A stretch of DNA of 30,642 nt, from positions 1,986,949-2,017,590 of the forward strand of contig CABFPE010000043.1 in NCBI GenBank assembly GCA_900660155.1. Reading direction: 5' to 3'. Shown piece by piece: positions 8,591-19,734 of the stretch. Position 1 is the first letter of the stretch; each line of letters begins with the position of its first letter. The stretch comes from Hofstenia miamia. Lineage: Eukaryota > Xenacoelomorpha > Acoela > Hofsteniidae. The notes below the pieces were generated by a model. The model had not been told where the DNA came from. It ran no database searches and saw only the letters and a program-made list of their open reading frames with translations. The position numbers and the translations under genes were made by a program.

Positions 8591-8868
8591 ATTTCTCTAT
8601 TATACTATTATAATCAGAATGGTACACTAGTGGGTAGGTATGCACTAATCTTAAACTGCTTAACTTCTACATTAGCTGCCAATAACTATAATTGTATAAT
8701 GAACACTATTTAGGTGATGAAGCCTCGCAGCATCCTTGCCAGTTGTTGGTGGTTAGGCATCTGCATAAAGCTGATCTCCAAACCAAATAACAACCACTCC
8801 TCTACATTCCAAGCAAATGAGTTTCACCTCTCAGCTCAGCAAAGTAACTTATGTGTGTCCTATCCTAG
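8591..8868. other. Short spacer before the Gypsy 5' LTR
   Basis: Less A+T-rich than its surroundings and without a coding signal. It ends in CTAG at 8865-8868, the 4-base target-site duplication of the LTR element that follows. Confidence 0.5.
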
Positions 8869-9730
8869 TGTAGTATATTTACATCCCTAATTTGTAAGTT
8901 GATAATATGTGTCGATTTAGTAATATTGTGACGATAGTCAATGTACAATTAGTGATTTAATATTCTTTGTATTCTGATTGGTTGCTTGTATGAGAATTCG
9001 ATTTTGTTTGTATAATTTGAATATCAGACATCGCAGTATCTTTTAAATATTTTGTTCTGCTATTACTCACTGTTTGGTAATAAGTGAGTTACTGTTTTCT
9101 ATTATTTGTAAACATGAAAATGTGTGATTTCTGTTAATTTAAGTTTTGCTACCCTAGCTTTCAGTTGCTTTTACTTTTGATATTATAGATTTCCCCATCC
9201 GTATATTTGATTAACATTATCTTTTAGCTTTTTCCTGATAATATACTTTTACTAAAGTGCCCATTTATTATATTTTATCTTATTTATTTTATCTATGTAT
9301 TTGATCAGTATGATCAATGCTTAGGGTGTCACTTTAGGTTAAAGGTAGGATAACCAGAGGCTCTAAATAGCCCTCTGGTTTGACTTCTCTAGTCTAGGTG
9401 ATAGTAGGTATTAGGTATAAGGATGAGTACGGTTAGGAGGCGTGGTTTGCATGTAGCTATAATTATTGCATTTTCTCTAGTCTAAAATGAGCTGAGAATT
9501 AGGTGTTGGAAATGGTTCATCACTTTGGCCGGAGGCCTGATTTTGTAAGAAGTTTGGAATTAACTTGTTCTCTGAATACTTGTTACCCATGGAATGAACA
9601 TGCTCTTGTTTTCTCATTAGATAGAATGACACAATAACTAGTAGTTTCATTGGTTGTGTATTAATATATCTAAAGATGGAATGCTTGCTGAGTGCTGCAC
9701 GTGCTTCTACCACAAGGCAAGCATTCTACA
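8869..9730 (+). repeat. 5' LTR of the Gypsy element
   Basis: 862 bases, TG...CA, matching 17639-18493. It contains the dyad TTGATCA-gta-TGATCAA at 9301-9317, a 9-base perfect stem AACCAGAGG/CCTCTGGTT at 9352-9380, and a terminal stem GAATGCTTGC/GCAAGCATTC (9679-9688 and 9717-9726) that closes four bases before the LTR end. These could be transcription-control or RNA-structure elements in the R/U5 part. I could not place TATA or polyadenylation signals with confidence. Confidence 0.93.
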
Positions 9731-9744
9731 TGGTGACCCTGACG
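9731..9744 (+). promoter_or_regulatory. Primer binding site
   Basis: TGGTGACCCTGACG starts immediately after the LTR CA end. It begins with the obligatory TGG (complement of tRNA CCA) and resembles primer sites complementary to tRNA-Trp 3' ends, with one difference in the C-run as I remember that site. The tRNA identity should be checked against the host tRNA set. Confidence 0.7.
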
Positions 9745-10017
9745 ACTTTGAATATGTTACCAATGGATTTTACCTCTTTGTTTTCTATTAAATAAAGTAT
9801 AATATTCTCAGAGTAGTACAACAAAGAGTCATTATAGTTCTTATTGTTTCTATTAAATTCTTACACAAATCAGTACAGAAATCAAAAACCTTAGCCGCAG
9901 CGCTGCAGCCATCCTCTAACTCAAGATCAACCTAATTGGTACTAAATACTAGCTAAAGAGTCATACCAACAACTATTTTGGTTTCAATTATCTTACCATA
10001 GCCCATCTGATATCACT
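9745..10017 (+). other. Untranslated leader of the Gypsy element
   Basis: Sequence between the primer binding site and the gag ATG. It has no coding signal. A packaging signal is expected here in the family but nothing identifies it. Confidence 0.5.
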
Positions 10018-11296
10018 ATGGAATCTCGTATAACTCGCTCCAAAACTCATAAAGCCCTTACTGTTGCAGACCTTCAACAAACTTCCCGTGACGAACTCTT
10101 ACAAATGGTCGTAAGTCTCCAAAAAAACTTACTCAAAACCCAAAACCAAAAAGAAAATCTGTAACAACAATTACTTGAAGCTTACCATACATAACAAAAC
10201 TTAGTTGAAAGATTAAGTAATCTTCAAGAACAATTTGAAGAATTTAAAAAACAAATACTTGATCTCAATCAAAAACAATCAACACAACCAGTTTTTCAAG
10301 AAAAGCAATCCGCTCCCATTGATATAACTCCCCAACTTAATGCAATTTGTGAAGAAATATTTGATCAATTCGACAAACTCGAAAAGAAAATGTCAGATGA
10401 CTTGAAAAAACTTTTTCAAGAGATCAAAACAAATAAAATTTCCACTGATGTGTTTCAGCCTCACTATGAAGATTCTCCATTACCCGAATTTCCAACAAAC
10501 GCGACGCCAATTAATATAGTTCAACTTCCGAAATTCAACAGAAAAATCGATGCTTCATCCCCTACTTTCAATGAATGGTTTGCACAATTTGAACTATATA
10601 TGAAACAAATGAAATTAGATCAAACTACTGAAGCTTCTCAACTAGCTTTTTATTTAAAAGACAAAGCTAATACTTATTATCTCAGTTTTGATAAAGAAAC
10701 TAAAAACAACTATCCTACACTAATCGGAAAACTCAAATATCACTTCAACTCCAGATTGATTAAAAAACAATACAAATGAAATGATAATATTGCCGCAAAC
10801 ATAATGCAAGTCCAAAGATTATTATGATTGTCCAGTGGAGACAACAAATACAAAGCCGAAGACTTGTATACTTTTTTTATGTGCAGCTTACCTGTTAGCA
10901 TTTGACGACATTTAGAAAATAAATGTGATGTTGACAATGACATTGCAACAATCATTACCAAAGCCATTAATGTACAACTAGCTTTGGAAAACAATTTGAA
11001 AATCAAGAGAGACGCATTATTTATGATGCCCAAAATGAATTATTCCGTTTCAGTTCCAAAACAAACACTAAAGGAACCCACATCTGATTCCAATTGTAAA
11101 AAAACCGATCAATTCCAAATCAGCAGACGTTAATAATGATAAGATACGTTGTTTTCACTGTGGACACAAAGGACATTTGCGTTCTCAATGTACACTGAAA
11201 ATTGACATTATTGAAAATAATGAAGTTTTTTTATACAGACACTGATGATGATACCAAAAGCATTACCACTGATACTGACTCTTTAAATGAGTAAGA
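10018..11296 (+). pseudogene. gag: Gypsy gag (capsid and CCHC nucleocapsid), broken
   Basis: The ATG at 10018 opens MESRITRSKTHKALTVADL, followed by a Gln/Leu-rich stretch that looks like a coiled coil, with stops near 10162 and 10190 in the same frame. The frame then runs on from 10390 to 10779 and contains LPKFNRKIDASSPTFNEWF and FELYMKQMKLDQ, the typical retrotransposon capsid N-lobe with its FNEWFAQFE-like helix. After a stop at 10777-10779 the rest is shifted. A CCHC zinc knuckle, CFHCGHKGHLRSQC, lies at 11150-11191 in another frame and would bind the RNA genome. The protein would form the particle shell. At least two stops and one frameshift prevent expression. Confidence 0.85.
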
Positions 11297-11793
11297 GTGT
11301 CGACTCCAGACCAAGCAGGAGAGATACTTATCTCAACTAATTTGACAGATAAGAAATCTATTCCAGTTACTGTGAATGGTATAATTATCAAAGCAATAAT
11401 TGATACAGGAGCTGCATATTCTGTCATAGCTGATACCTGTGCAAACTCTATCGGTATAACTTGTAAAGATTTAACAAAAGAGAATTACAGATTAATCTCT
11501 GCCAGTGGTGATTATTTAAATACGAAAGGATACATTAAAAACACATTTCAATTTCCCATCTTATAAGAAAAAACAAAATTCTGATAATCTCATTACAGAT
11601 TAATCTCTGCCAGTGGTGATTATTTAAATACGAAAGGATACATTAAAAACATAAAAATTTCTATAAAATGTAAAATCTTCAAACAAGATTTAATTGTAAT
11701 TGATACTACGAACTTCCAATTGCCATACCAATTGATATTAGGACGTGCTTTTTTAGAAGACAATGACTGCATATTAATTTAAATATCATTACA
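11297..11793 (+). pseudogene. Gypsy retropepsin (aspartic protease) with internal duplication
   Basis: IIDTGAAYSVIAD places the catalytic DTGA at 11402-11413, and LILGRAFLED, the conserved late retropepsin block, is at 11732-11761 in the same frame. The enzyme would cut the Gag-Pol polyprotein as a dimer. Between them 60 bases (11484-11543) recur at 11592-11651, a 108-base shift that keeps frame. The 48-base spacer holds an in-frame TAA near 11564, so the domain is interrupted but can be followed across the insertion. The ATG at 11297 need not be a real start, since Gag-Pol is normally one polyprotein or is frameshifted. Confidence 0.85.
11484..11651 (+). repeat. 60-base direct duplication in the protease
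   Basis: 11484-11543 and 11592-11651 are the same by eye, separated by 48 unique bases. The repeat distance of 108 is a multiple of three. Confidence 0.9.
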
Positions 11794-12063
11794 ATTAATG
11801 ACAACAACACTATTCGAAAAAATTTATTTGTTAAAGATCCTGATTACGTTCAATTTCAATTAGAGGATGTTCTAAAAATCGAACTCTATCATTGGAAAAT
11901 GACAAAATCAATAACCAATAACGGATAGTTCTATAAATGGTGACTACATGATTTCTCATTATACTGGATACAATGCGAAAAAATTAACTACTTTATCTAC
12001 GATCTCATACGTTAATAAGGATGTCTAATTACAGCTTTATTAAATAAAACTGACAGAGTTATA
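11794..12063 (+). other. Protease-RT spacer, degraded pol
   Basis: Pol linker between the ILGRAFL block and the next open frame. Stops occur in all frames and no motif is seen. In an intact element this would be part of one polyprotein. Confidence 0.5.
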
Positions 12064-13065
12064 ATGTTACGACCACAACAGTTAAAAATATTTGCTTTTC
12101 CAGTGTATACCCACTTCAAGAAAAACCATAACTGTTTATTAATAAACAATTCAAATACAAAATCACAGGAAGATATTACAATACCAAATGTTAATTCTGA
12201 TTCACATCCACATTTAACTCCTACTCAAATCAAAGACTTAAACAATTTGCTTACCAAATACCATGAAGCTTTCAACTCTGGTACTATTAGCATTGGTCAA
12301 GCAATCGGTGAATTTCATCACTTCAAAACAACTTCTAATAAACCAATTCGCCAGCATGTTCATCGTGTTCCAGAACACCACAAGGAAGAATATCTAAAGA
12401 CAATTACGGAATTATTAAATAAAAGCATTATATGTAAAAGTGATAGACCCTATGCGTCACCTACAGTTTTCATAACACAAGGAAATAAAACATGATTATG
12501 TATTGATTTCCGAAAACTCAATGACATTACTGTCAAAAATGCTTATCCTTTACCACATATAGATGATATTCTTTACAATGTCAGTAAATTTAAAATATTC
12601 TCAAGTCTTGATTTATGCAAAGCCTTTTGGAAAGTTCCTATGCATCCTGACAATATTGAAAAAACAGCTTTCATTACGCCCCATGGTTTATTTGAATGGC
12701 TTTACATGGCATTCGGTTTATCAAACGCACTAGCCACGTTTCAACATTATGTAATGAAAGTTTTAATGAATGGCAACAATAAATTGGATGACAGCATTGC
12801 CACTTACATCGACGACATTTTAATATCTTCAATGTCATTCCCAGAACATCTAGAAAAACTAGAACAAGTTCTCAAAATCTTAAATAAAAGTGGCCTAAAA
12901 ATAAATTTCAACAAATGCAATTTAGCTAAACACTCCACAGTATTTCTTGGCAGAAAAATTGAACACAAAATGATAACTTTAAAAGACGATAATACTTCTT
13001 TAATAGAATCTATACAATGTCCTAAAAATCGCAAAGATGTTCAACGTATACTTGGATTTTTTTAA
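12064..13065 (+). pseudogene. Gypsy reverse transcriptase domain
   Basis: Upstream linker and RT blocks run in one frame with a single TGA at 12493-12495. Blocks seen: ELLNKSIICKSDRPYASPTV, then LCIDFRKLNDITVKNAYPLP, then FSSLDLCKAFWKVPM (first catalytic Asp), ITPHGLFEWLYMAFGLSNA, the YIDDILI box at 12805-12825 with both Asp, and then FLGRKIEH. This is a textbook Ty3/Gypsy RT, which copies the element RNA to DNA inside the particle. A frameshift falls in the T-run at about 13053-13060, where the reading continues in the +2 frame as YYQSFIPDIAKKT. Apart from the single TGA and that homopolymer frameshift the domain is whole. Confidence 0.92.
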
Positions 13066-13747
13066 TTACTATCAGAGTTTTATTCCTGATATTGCTAAAA
13101 AGACCATTAATATGACAAATTTATTAAAGTCTAAAAATGATTTTCAATGGCAATGGAAGTACCAAGAAGAATTTGATTTACTTAAAAAAGAATTCAAAAA
13201 ACTACCATCTTTGAATTGTCCTGATTACTCCAAAGAATTCATTGTAGATTGCAACGCTAGTACAGTAGCTATTGGAGCTTGTCTCAGTCAAAATATTGAC
13301 GGTAAAGAATTACCTATTCAATTTTTCAGTAGAAAATTAAAAAGTTCCGAACTAAACTATGGCAGCACAAAATTAGAAATGTTAGCATTAGTTGAATCAT
13401 TAAAGAAATTTCGATATTTCCTAATTGGTGAGAAAAACTTTACTGTACACACAGACAATAGTGGCCTTTCATGGTTAAAAAAATTCTCTGGAGATAAATC
13501 AAAAATTGTTGCACGTTGGATAGAACAACTAAATGACTTTAATTTTACTATTCAACATCACAAAGGAACTGTACATGCTAATGCAGATTTACTAACAGCT
13601 CTACCACAATACCAAAGCGACTTACAAAAAACTCCTGGTGATAAAACAGAATTTTCTTTTATTCCGAAAAATGAATATGAAAATTTGCCTGACATAAACA
13701 TTGATAGACAAGGAAAACTGATTTTAAGTATTACCATTAAAGAATAA
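13066..13747 (+). pseudogene. Gypsy RNase H and connection domain
   Basis: After the frameshift the frame encodes YYQSFIPDIAKKTINMTNLL (connection) and FQWQWKYQEEFDLLKKEF. The RNase H-like blocks follow: FIVDCNASTVAIGACLSQ, then LPIQFFSRKLKSSELNYGST and KLEMLALVESLKKFRYFL, and then FTVHTDNSGLSWL. VDCNAS, KLEML and HTDNS carry the Asp, Glu and Asp that bind metal and degrade the RNA of the RNA-DNA hybrid. The sequence is open for 236 codons to a TAA at 13745-13747, after which the same frame continues into integrase. Confidence 0.9.
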
Positions 13748-15134
13748 ATTTCAGCAAAAGAAATTGCAGAAAAACAATTAGTTGACCCACTTTTGAAACA
13801 AATTATTAATAAAGTTGCTATGTCCAACACGCTTTTAGATCCTATCACTTCTTGCTATTATAATAAGTACAAATGGCAACTCACATCTCAAGGTTTACTG
13901 TTCGCTAAATATAAAAACAATCATATTGCTATTCCCGAATATTATAAACGCGATCTAATATGGAAAATACATGAAAATGGTCATTTGGGCATTTTGCAAA
14001 CTGAAAAAACTGTAAATACACGTTTTATAGTTACTAATTTGCGAAAAGTTGTATATGATGTCATTGATAAATGTAAAATCTGCTTACTAACTAATAAAGA
14101 TCACTTTCCAGAACAATGAGCAGAACTTCAAAAAATTATCGCTTAAAAAATTTTCAATATGTTGTAGTTATGGTTGACAATTTCACCAAATATTGTAAAA
14201 TTATACCCACTGATTTAATAACAGCTAAGAAAATCATTGTTCATGAATGGATACTAACCATTGGACTGATGTCACAAATAATAACAGATCAAGGTCTTCA
14301 GTTTGAAAGTTCATTGTTTTCTGAATTGATGTCGCAACTCGAAATTTTACATGAACATACAACAGTTTACCATCCCCAAGCCAATGGTATGGCTGAAAGA
14401 ACTAACCATACTTTACTAAAATTAATCAGAGCATTAACTTCACATATAGGAGGTAAACATTGGCGTAAAATAATTAAAAAAGTTGAATTTTATTATAACA
14501 CCGCTGTTCATACCACTACTGGCATTTCACCCTATAAAGCTATGTTTGGTCATGAAGCTGTTGCTCCACTATCATTTTTTTTAAAAATTATTCAACAAAT
14601 TCAACTGACAAATATGTATGAGATCTCATAGACATTTTAACGTCTACACATGAAACTATGATTCATAATACCAAAAAGAGTGCTATTCGCCAAAAACGAA
14701 ACTTTAACAAAAAGATTTATGGAACACATCACTCTATAGGAGATAAAGTTTATGTTTTTATACCTGGAATTACTACAGACAAACATCAGGTCCGGAAATT
14801 GGCACATAAATGGCAAGGTCCTTTTGAGATTGTCAAAATACTACCCAATAATAATAATAAACTAAACTCTGGTAAAATAGTCCATTTCCAAAATCTTAAA
14901 CGCACTATTAAAAACATTGAAAATGTCAAACTAGACAATTTTAATGAATTAAAATGCATAGACAACGGTGTAGATAATTTTTATGATGTATCTGACATTG
15001 AAAGTGTACAAGAGGAATCTTTTGATGAACCAGTACAATACAATGTAAATGTACCACCTCGAATTTTACCAAAACGTACAACTAGAAATCCTAATCCTAA
15101 TTATATTTCCCAAGATTGGGAACTAGATATTTAA
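13748..15134 (+). pseudogene. Gypsy integrase, broken in three frames
   Basis: The N-terminal zinc domain is at 13793-14119: HENGHLG gives the two His and CKIC the two Cys. The core resumes in another frame at 14116 with YVVVMVDNFTKY, ITDQGLQFESSLF (second catalytic Asp) and YHPQANGMAERTNHTLL (catalytic Glu). The expected block with the first catalytic Asp, just before TSKNYRLKNFQYVVVMVD, is not seen, so a short deletion at the frame junction probably removed it. A third frame (14658-15134) holds the C-terminal part: HHSIGDKVYVFIPGI, then LAHKWQGPFEIVKIL and GKIVHFQNLKR, the GPF/Y module of Gypsy integrases, and a tail with PKRTTRNPNPNYI. The enzyme would insert element DNA into the host; this copy cannot. 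Confidence 0.9.
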
Positions 15135-15154
15135 CATTTGTTTAGGTATGAAAT

Positions 15155-17643
15155 GACAACGCACACCCCCGAAGGCAAGTGAGACTTCCTCATCTCTATC
15201 TAGGTGTCATGTCAAACGGAAAAAATCATACCAGTCCCATACATCTTCGGATGCAGGGTCTGAGAGCACTGAATCAGACGCTTCTTAGTCTAAACAGAAG
15301 CTTCAAATGGTTTCTGTTTCTACTGAGACTGTGAGGCCCACGCTGCACCATGAGCTTCAAATGGTTGATGAAGCAGAAGTGATGAGTATTCAGTCAACCT
15401 CCTTTGCACCTGTTCACCATCAGCTTCAAATGGTTGATGATGTTTGCACCAGGAACCGCAAGGGTGGGCGTTAAACGTAAAATTCTGGATTCCTCACCAC
15501 TTACAGATGTTTCAGAGTCTTATATAAATCGACCTTGCCCAGACTCGGACTCATCTGCATCCTCTACAAACTCTAAAACTTTTAAAAACATTTGCAGATT
15601 GGAAAAATTTACTTCTATTGAAGGCGAACTTCTACATCCTTATTTCAAACCTACTAAGAAGGCTCTTTACATAGTAGATCGTAATACTCCCACTGAAACT
15701 AAAGAACATATACAAACTCTTTTAAGTTATCAAACTTCAACTCCTTCTGCAAATGTCTTACCCTTCACTATAAACTCTTACAATCGTGCTTGTTGTAACA
15801 CTTTACGATTTTATGAACACACAATGGAGAAATAATTTGAAAGATGCAAAAATTCATCCTTCTTTTGACGAAAATTTCAACATAAAAACTTATGACAACT
15901 AATCATTAATTTACATAAACTTCATCAAGTTGAACTATAAAACATTGATTACAATTCTTTACAAATTGTCTACTTTATTCGCGAGAAAGATATTTCCTGT
16001 CCTAATCTACACAAACTTTTAGAGAAAGTTAGTACATTGGCTATAAAGAATAATGTAACAATATCTTTCATTTACATTGAACATGAAATTTTAATCACTC
16101 CAGAATTTTTGAATCTTTAGAACACACTGTAGAAAATTTTTTCGTTTTTCACTTTGATGACTACATTGTTCTTAACAATGATTACAGTGATGACAGCATA
16201 TCAAAAATGCTTTACACTGACATTATGATGAATAATAAACTACCAGCTATTCGTCCAATTGTAGATACACAACTCGCAATTGATTTATGTCTTTATGCAC
16301 AAGCTGCTGAAATATTAAATGAAAACAATCACCTTGTTAATCTAGGCAAAGTCTCTATTCGTCTTACAAAGCAACTATCAGACAACACAGTAAGAGAATT
16401 AAATAGTTACTGGAATAACATTAAAGGTGAACAACTGAAAACTGAAATATGGCCTGATATTGAAATTAAAGTGCTGTCACTAAGTTACCAATCATCAGTA
16501 GAAGCTGCAATATCCAACATGCAAATTTTGTTTAATCTAAAAGATAAAAGTGACTTCAGTAAAACTTTATTCTCTGAAGAAAAAGTTCCGACCTTCAATG
16601 CCAAAGCAGCTATGTGGTTACTATCGATATTCTTGATGAAATTCGAAACACTATCTTTACCTATTGATAAAAAATTACGCCAAAACATGTCAAAAACTAC
16701 AAATTTCGAAATTGCATATCTCCCATTTCTACAAAAGCAAAAAATTGGCTATTAAGTGGTATACTTATTGCAACTAGTCCTCTAAAAGCAGACGCAAAAG
16801 TATTTTACAAATCCGAAAAATATTTTACACACTTACTCTGCCAGTATCACATTACTGGTATAATTCCCATTACAATCTTATGTTTCAAGCTTGGAATAGA
16901 TTACAATGATATCACACTCTTCTCCAATCATGTACGAAAATACATGTGGGGTGCTACCAGTGAAACCCATTATGCTACATAATGGAAAACCAGTTCATAA
17001 AAAACTCTCACAAATAAAACAGGCTATTTCAAAAATGTCTACTCCAGCTATTGCATTATTCTCTGGCGGTATGGATGTTCTTTGGGCAAATCTCACCAAA
17101 GAAAAAGTAAAATTTTACGATGTTGCATATAGAACGGAATTAAAAGTCATGTTACGTTCAGGAAAAACTGACATTAATGAAATCACAAAAGATGATGTAA
17201 CCAACAACATTTCACTATTCTTTAAAGAAATAAAAGAAACCCAAAATCTAGTTACAACATTTCAAGACATATCCAACTCTAAACATTGATACAACACTAG
17301 CACATAATTCCGATTTCAATGCTAAACTCAGATTAATGATTGCTATCAAAGGTTTACGACTTTATAAAAGATTTTCATCTATCTTCAACGAAAAAATAAA
17401 CTATTTCGTCAATCTCATGTGATATCACATCGACTGCAACATAACAAAAACATTATGTTCAAAAGTTGCTCAACAACTGAACTAGAAACAATGTGCTCAA
17501 TACTTCGATCAGACATATTACTCTCTACTCTCTCATGGAATGATACCAATGCTACTGATATTATCACTAAAACTCAAAAACTTTTGGAAGAAGAAGCCGA
17601 CGTACTTATCGTGGATCTTAGTCTGAGCTGGGTGGGCATGTAG
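15155..17643 (+). pseudogene. Unrecognised third ORF of the Gypsy element (after integrase)
   Basis: Coding-like sequence fills the gap from integrase to the 3' LTR in several frames. The first part (15155-15470) is Ser-, Lys- and Glu-rich, with three LQMV peptides from a repeated 19-base motif. Next is a basic, Ser-rich stretch (VKRKILDSSPLTDV, then DSDSSASSTNSK) and a globular part (15404-15835). Longer frames follow at 16207-16755 (182 codons), about 16744-16981 in a shifted frame with LSGILIATSPLKADAKVFYK, 16906-17289 (127 codons), about 17285-17420, and 17419-17643 ending in an acidic tail. An A-run near 16740 explains one frameshift. No signal peptide, transmembrane anchor, furin site or Cys pattern of an Env protein is visible. 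I do not recognise the family. It could be a captured cellular or viral gene; the sequence alone does not decide. Confidence 0.6.
15299..15440 (+). repeat. Three dispersed copies of agcttcaaatggttgatga
   Basis: The motif begins near 15299 (diverged at its 3' end, ...tggtttctg), 15352 and 15421. In one frame each encodes LQMV followed by acidic residues (LQMVDE, LQMVDD). The spacing is about 53 and 69 bases. They look like remnants of a short peptide repeat in the N-terminal region of the third ORF. Confidence 0.75.
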
Positions 17644-18493
17644 TATATATACATCCCTAATTTGTAAGTTGATATGTGTCGATTTATTAATATTGTGATG
17701 ATAGTCAATGTACAATTAGTGATTTAATGTTCTTTGTATTCTGATTGGTTGCTCGTACAAGGAATCCATTTTGTTTGCATAATTTGAATATCATACATCA
17801 CAGTATCTTTTAAATATTTTGTTCTGCTATTACCGTTTGATAATAAGTGAGTTACTGTTTTCTATTATTTGTAAACATGAAAATGTGTGATTTCTGTTAA
17901 TTTAAGTTTTGCTACCCTAGCTTTCAGTTGCTTTTACTTTTGATATTATAGATTTCCCCATCCGTATATTTGATTAACATTATCTTTTAGCTTTTTCCGG
18001 ATAATATACTTTTACTAAAGTGCCCATTTATTATATTTTATCTTATTTATTTTATCTATGTATTTGGTCAGTATGATCAATGCTTAGGGTGTCACTTTAG
18101 GTTAAAGGTAGGATAACCAGAGGCTCTAAATAGCCCTCTGGTTTGACTTCTCTAGTCTAGGTGATAGTATGTATTAGGTATAAGGATGAGTATGGCTAGG
18201 AGGCGTGGTTTGCATGTAGCTATAATTATTGCATTTTCTCTAGTCTAAAATGAGCTGAGAATTAGGTGTTGGAAATGGTTCATCACTTTGGCCGGAGGCC
18301 TGATTTTGTAAGAAGTTTGGAATTAACTTGTTCTCAGAATACCTGTTACCCATGGAATGAACATGCTCTTGTTTTCTCATTAGATAGAATTACATAATAA
18401 CTAGTAGTTTCATTGGTTGTGTTTTAATATATATAAAGATGGAATGCTTGCTGAGTGTTGCATGTGCTTCTACCACAAGACAAGCATTCTACA
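17639..18493 (+). repeat. 3' LTR of the Gypsy element
   Basis: 855 bases matching the 5' LTR, with small indels near its start. The inner AACCAGAGG/CCTCTGGTT stem is conserved at 18115-18143; the terminal stem is present with one change; the TTGATCA dyad has one base changed. The purine-rich sequence just before it (gagctgggtggg) is a weak polypurine-tract candidate. Confidence 0.93.
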
Positions 18494-18497
18494 CTAG
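18494..18497. repeat. Target-site duplication CTAG (right copy)
   Basis: CTAG directly follows the 3' LTR and equals 8865-8868 just before the 5' LTR. Four-base duplications are usual for Ty3/Gypsy integration. Confidence 0.85.
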
Positions 18498-19734
18498 CTC
18501 AGTACTTTCTCAAGACTTGACACAACTTGACTTAGTCTCAATTTATAAATAATACTATATACTTGCAACCTTGATTGTTACTAGCTGCTTAATTAATTAT
18601 GTAATTAGCCATTACTGAAATATATTGGCTTTAATTTAATAAGATAAATATCTAGCAGCTTCCTACCCTACATGTAATAATTGATACATACTCAGTCACA
18701 TTAATGGTCACGTTATAGTTATTAATTTGGGTGTAGAATAATATACATATATATCCCTATGTTTGGCTTAACAGCCTTATCTCGAATTCTTTATTGTTAG
18801 TACATGTAAGAAAGGATTGATAGTTAGCTAAACAGAAATAAATACTCCTAATGATATCCCTAATATAAGTGCATCTTCATGGCTCAGAACAAGGAAGCTA
18901 GAATCATTCCCATTATGGGATCTTTGCCAATACTGAACACCAACCATTTAGTTGAACATCATATTAGATAATCAAACTGTAATCAGAAATAAGTATAAGA
19001 AGTCTAAAAAATTTCTTTATCAATTGTTACAATGAATTTCACTCTATTTATAGTTAATCCAAAAAAGTACCTGTTGATTTCAAATTTCAAAAGTTTGTCT
19101 GCCAAGATGGCTAAAAATAATGGAAGTGAATTCATTTCGCCAAATTAGTAGAATTGACAGATACTAATTATAATCATTTTCACTGATATTTCTTGGTTGC
19201 ATAATACAAAACCAATCTAAGTTGATAATTGATTTTTATGATATATTTTTAATCACATTTAAATTTGATCTTAATTTCTTTCCACTGACTATCTTTCATT
19301 ATCAGCTTGATTGTTCTTGGATGATGCTACAGTAACACCTATGACATTTGGCTGACTCATGAATATTGATGAGGGGTTTGTAACATCATCTAGCAGTAAT
19401 TATTGATTTACTATTTTGTGACATTTACAAGGATAGATTTTTCAATGATTCATAATCACATGTCTGCTATAAGCTTTATGGGCTCAATTTTTCAATGATT
19501 CATATACTTGTTATTTACAAGATGGGGTCAATTTAGTTAAAAAGGATTCATAAACACATGTCTGGTATAGTGACTGATTTATATGATAGTGACTAATTTA
19601 TGTGGCTAGTTTCATTACATGTTTTTGTTAATATACCTGGTTATATCACATGTTATTCAGTTTTCATGCTTACATTTGTTTGCATACATTAGCTGACTAA
19701 TTGGGGTTACATTGCATTTGTGCTGATGAATTGC
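18498..19734. other. A+T-rich flank with short local repeats
   Basis: No gene is supported. Within 19436-19560, ttttcaatgattcata occurs twice and an acacatgtctg-tata block occurs twice, a small local duplication. I see no clear inverted partner on the right side of the Polinton relic, so this is probably outside its arms. Confidence 0.45.

Larger units (their letters stand above)
8869..18493 (+). mobile_element. Complete Ty3/Gypsy-type LTR retrotransposon, mutated
   Basis: Two matching LTRs (8869-9730 and 17639-18493), each beginning TGTAGTATAT and ending CTACA, enclose gag, protease, RT, RNase H and integrase in the Ty3/Gypsy order. CTAG lies just outside both ends (8865-8868 and 18494-18497), the expected 4-base target duplication, so it is a single intact insertion. 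By eye the LTRs differ at a few per cent of positions including small indels, so the insertion is not very recent. Frameshifts and stops break every gene. About 2.5 kb of extra coding sequence follows integrase, which is unusually long. Confidence 0.93.

Noticed and set aside
9477..9713. Antisense open frame inside the 5' LTR
   Set aside because: It resembles no protein, and I found no equally long frame in the 3' LTR, so it is probably chance.
12804..13034. Minus-strand frame of 76 codons
   Set aside because: Complement of the RT catalytic region.
15155..17643. Reading the third Gypsy ORF as an env gene
   Set aside because: No signal peptide, cleavage site, fusion peptide or C-terminal membrane anchor could be seen in any of its frames.
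18575..18610. Possible inverted match of agctgcttaattaatta with attaattaattagcagct near 28865
   Set aside because: Low complexity, and the flanks do not continue the match.
19340..19400. Possible outer terminal repeat: tcatgaatattg also occurs near 29058
   Set aside because: The match is short and in direct orientation, so it does not support an inverted terminal repeat. Chance is likely in A+T-rich DNA.
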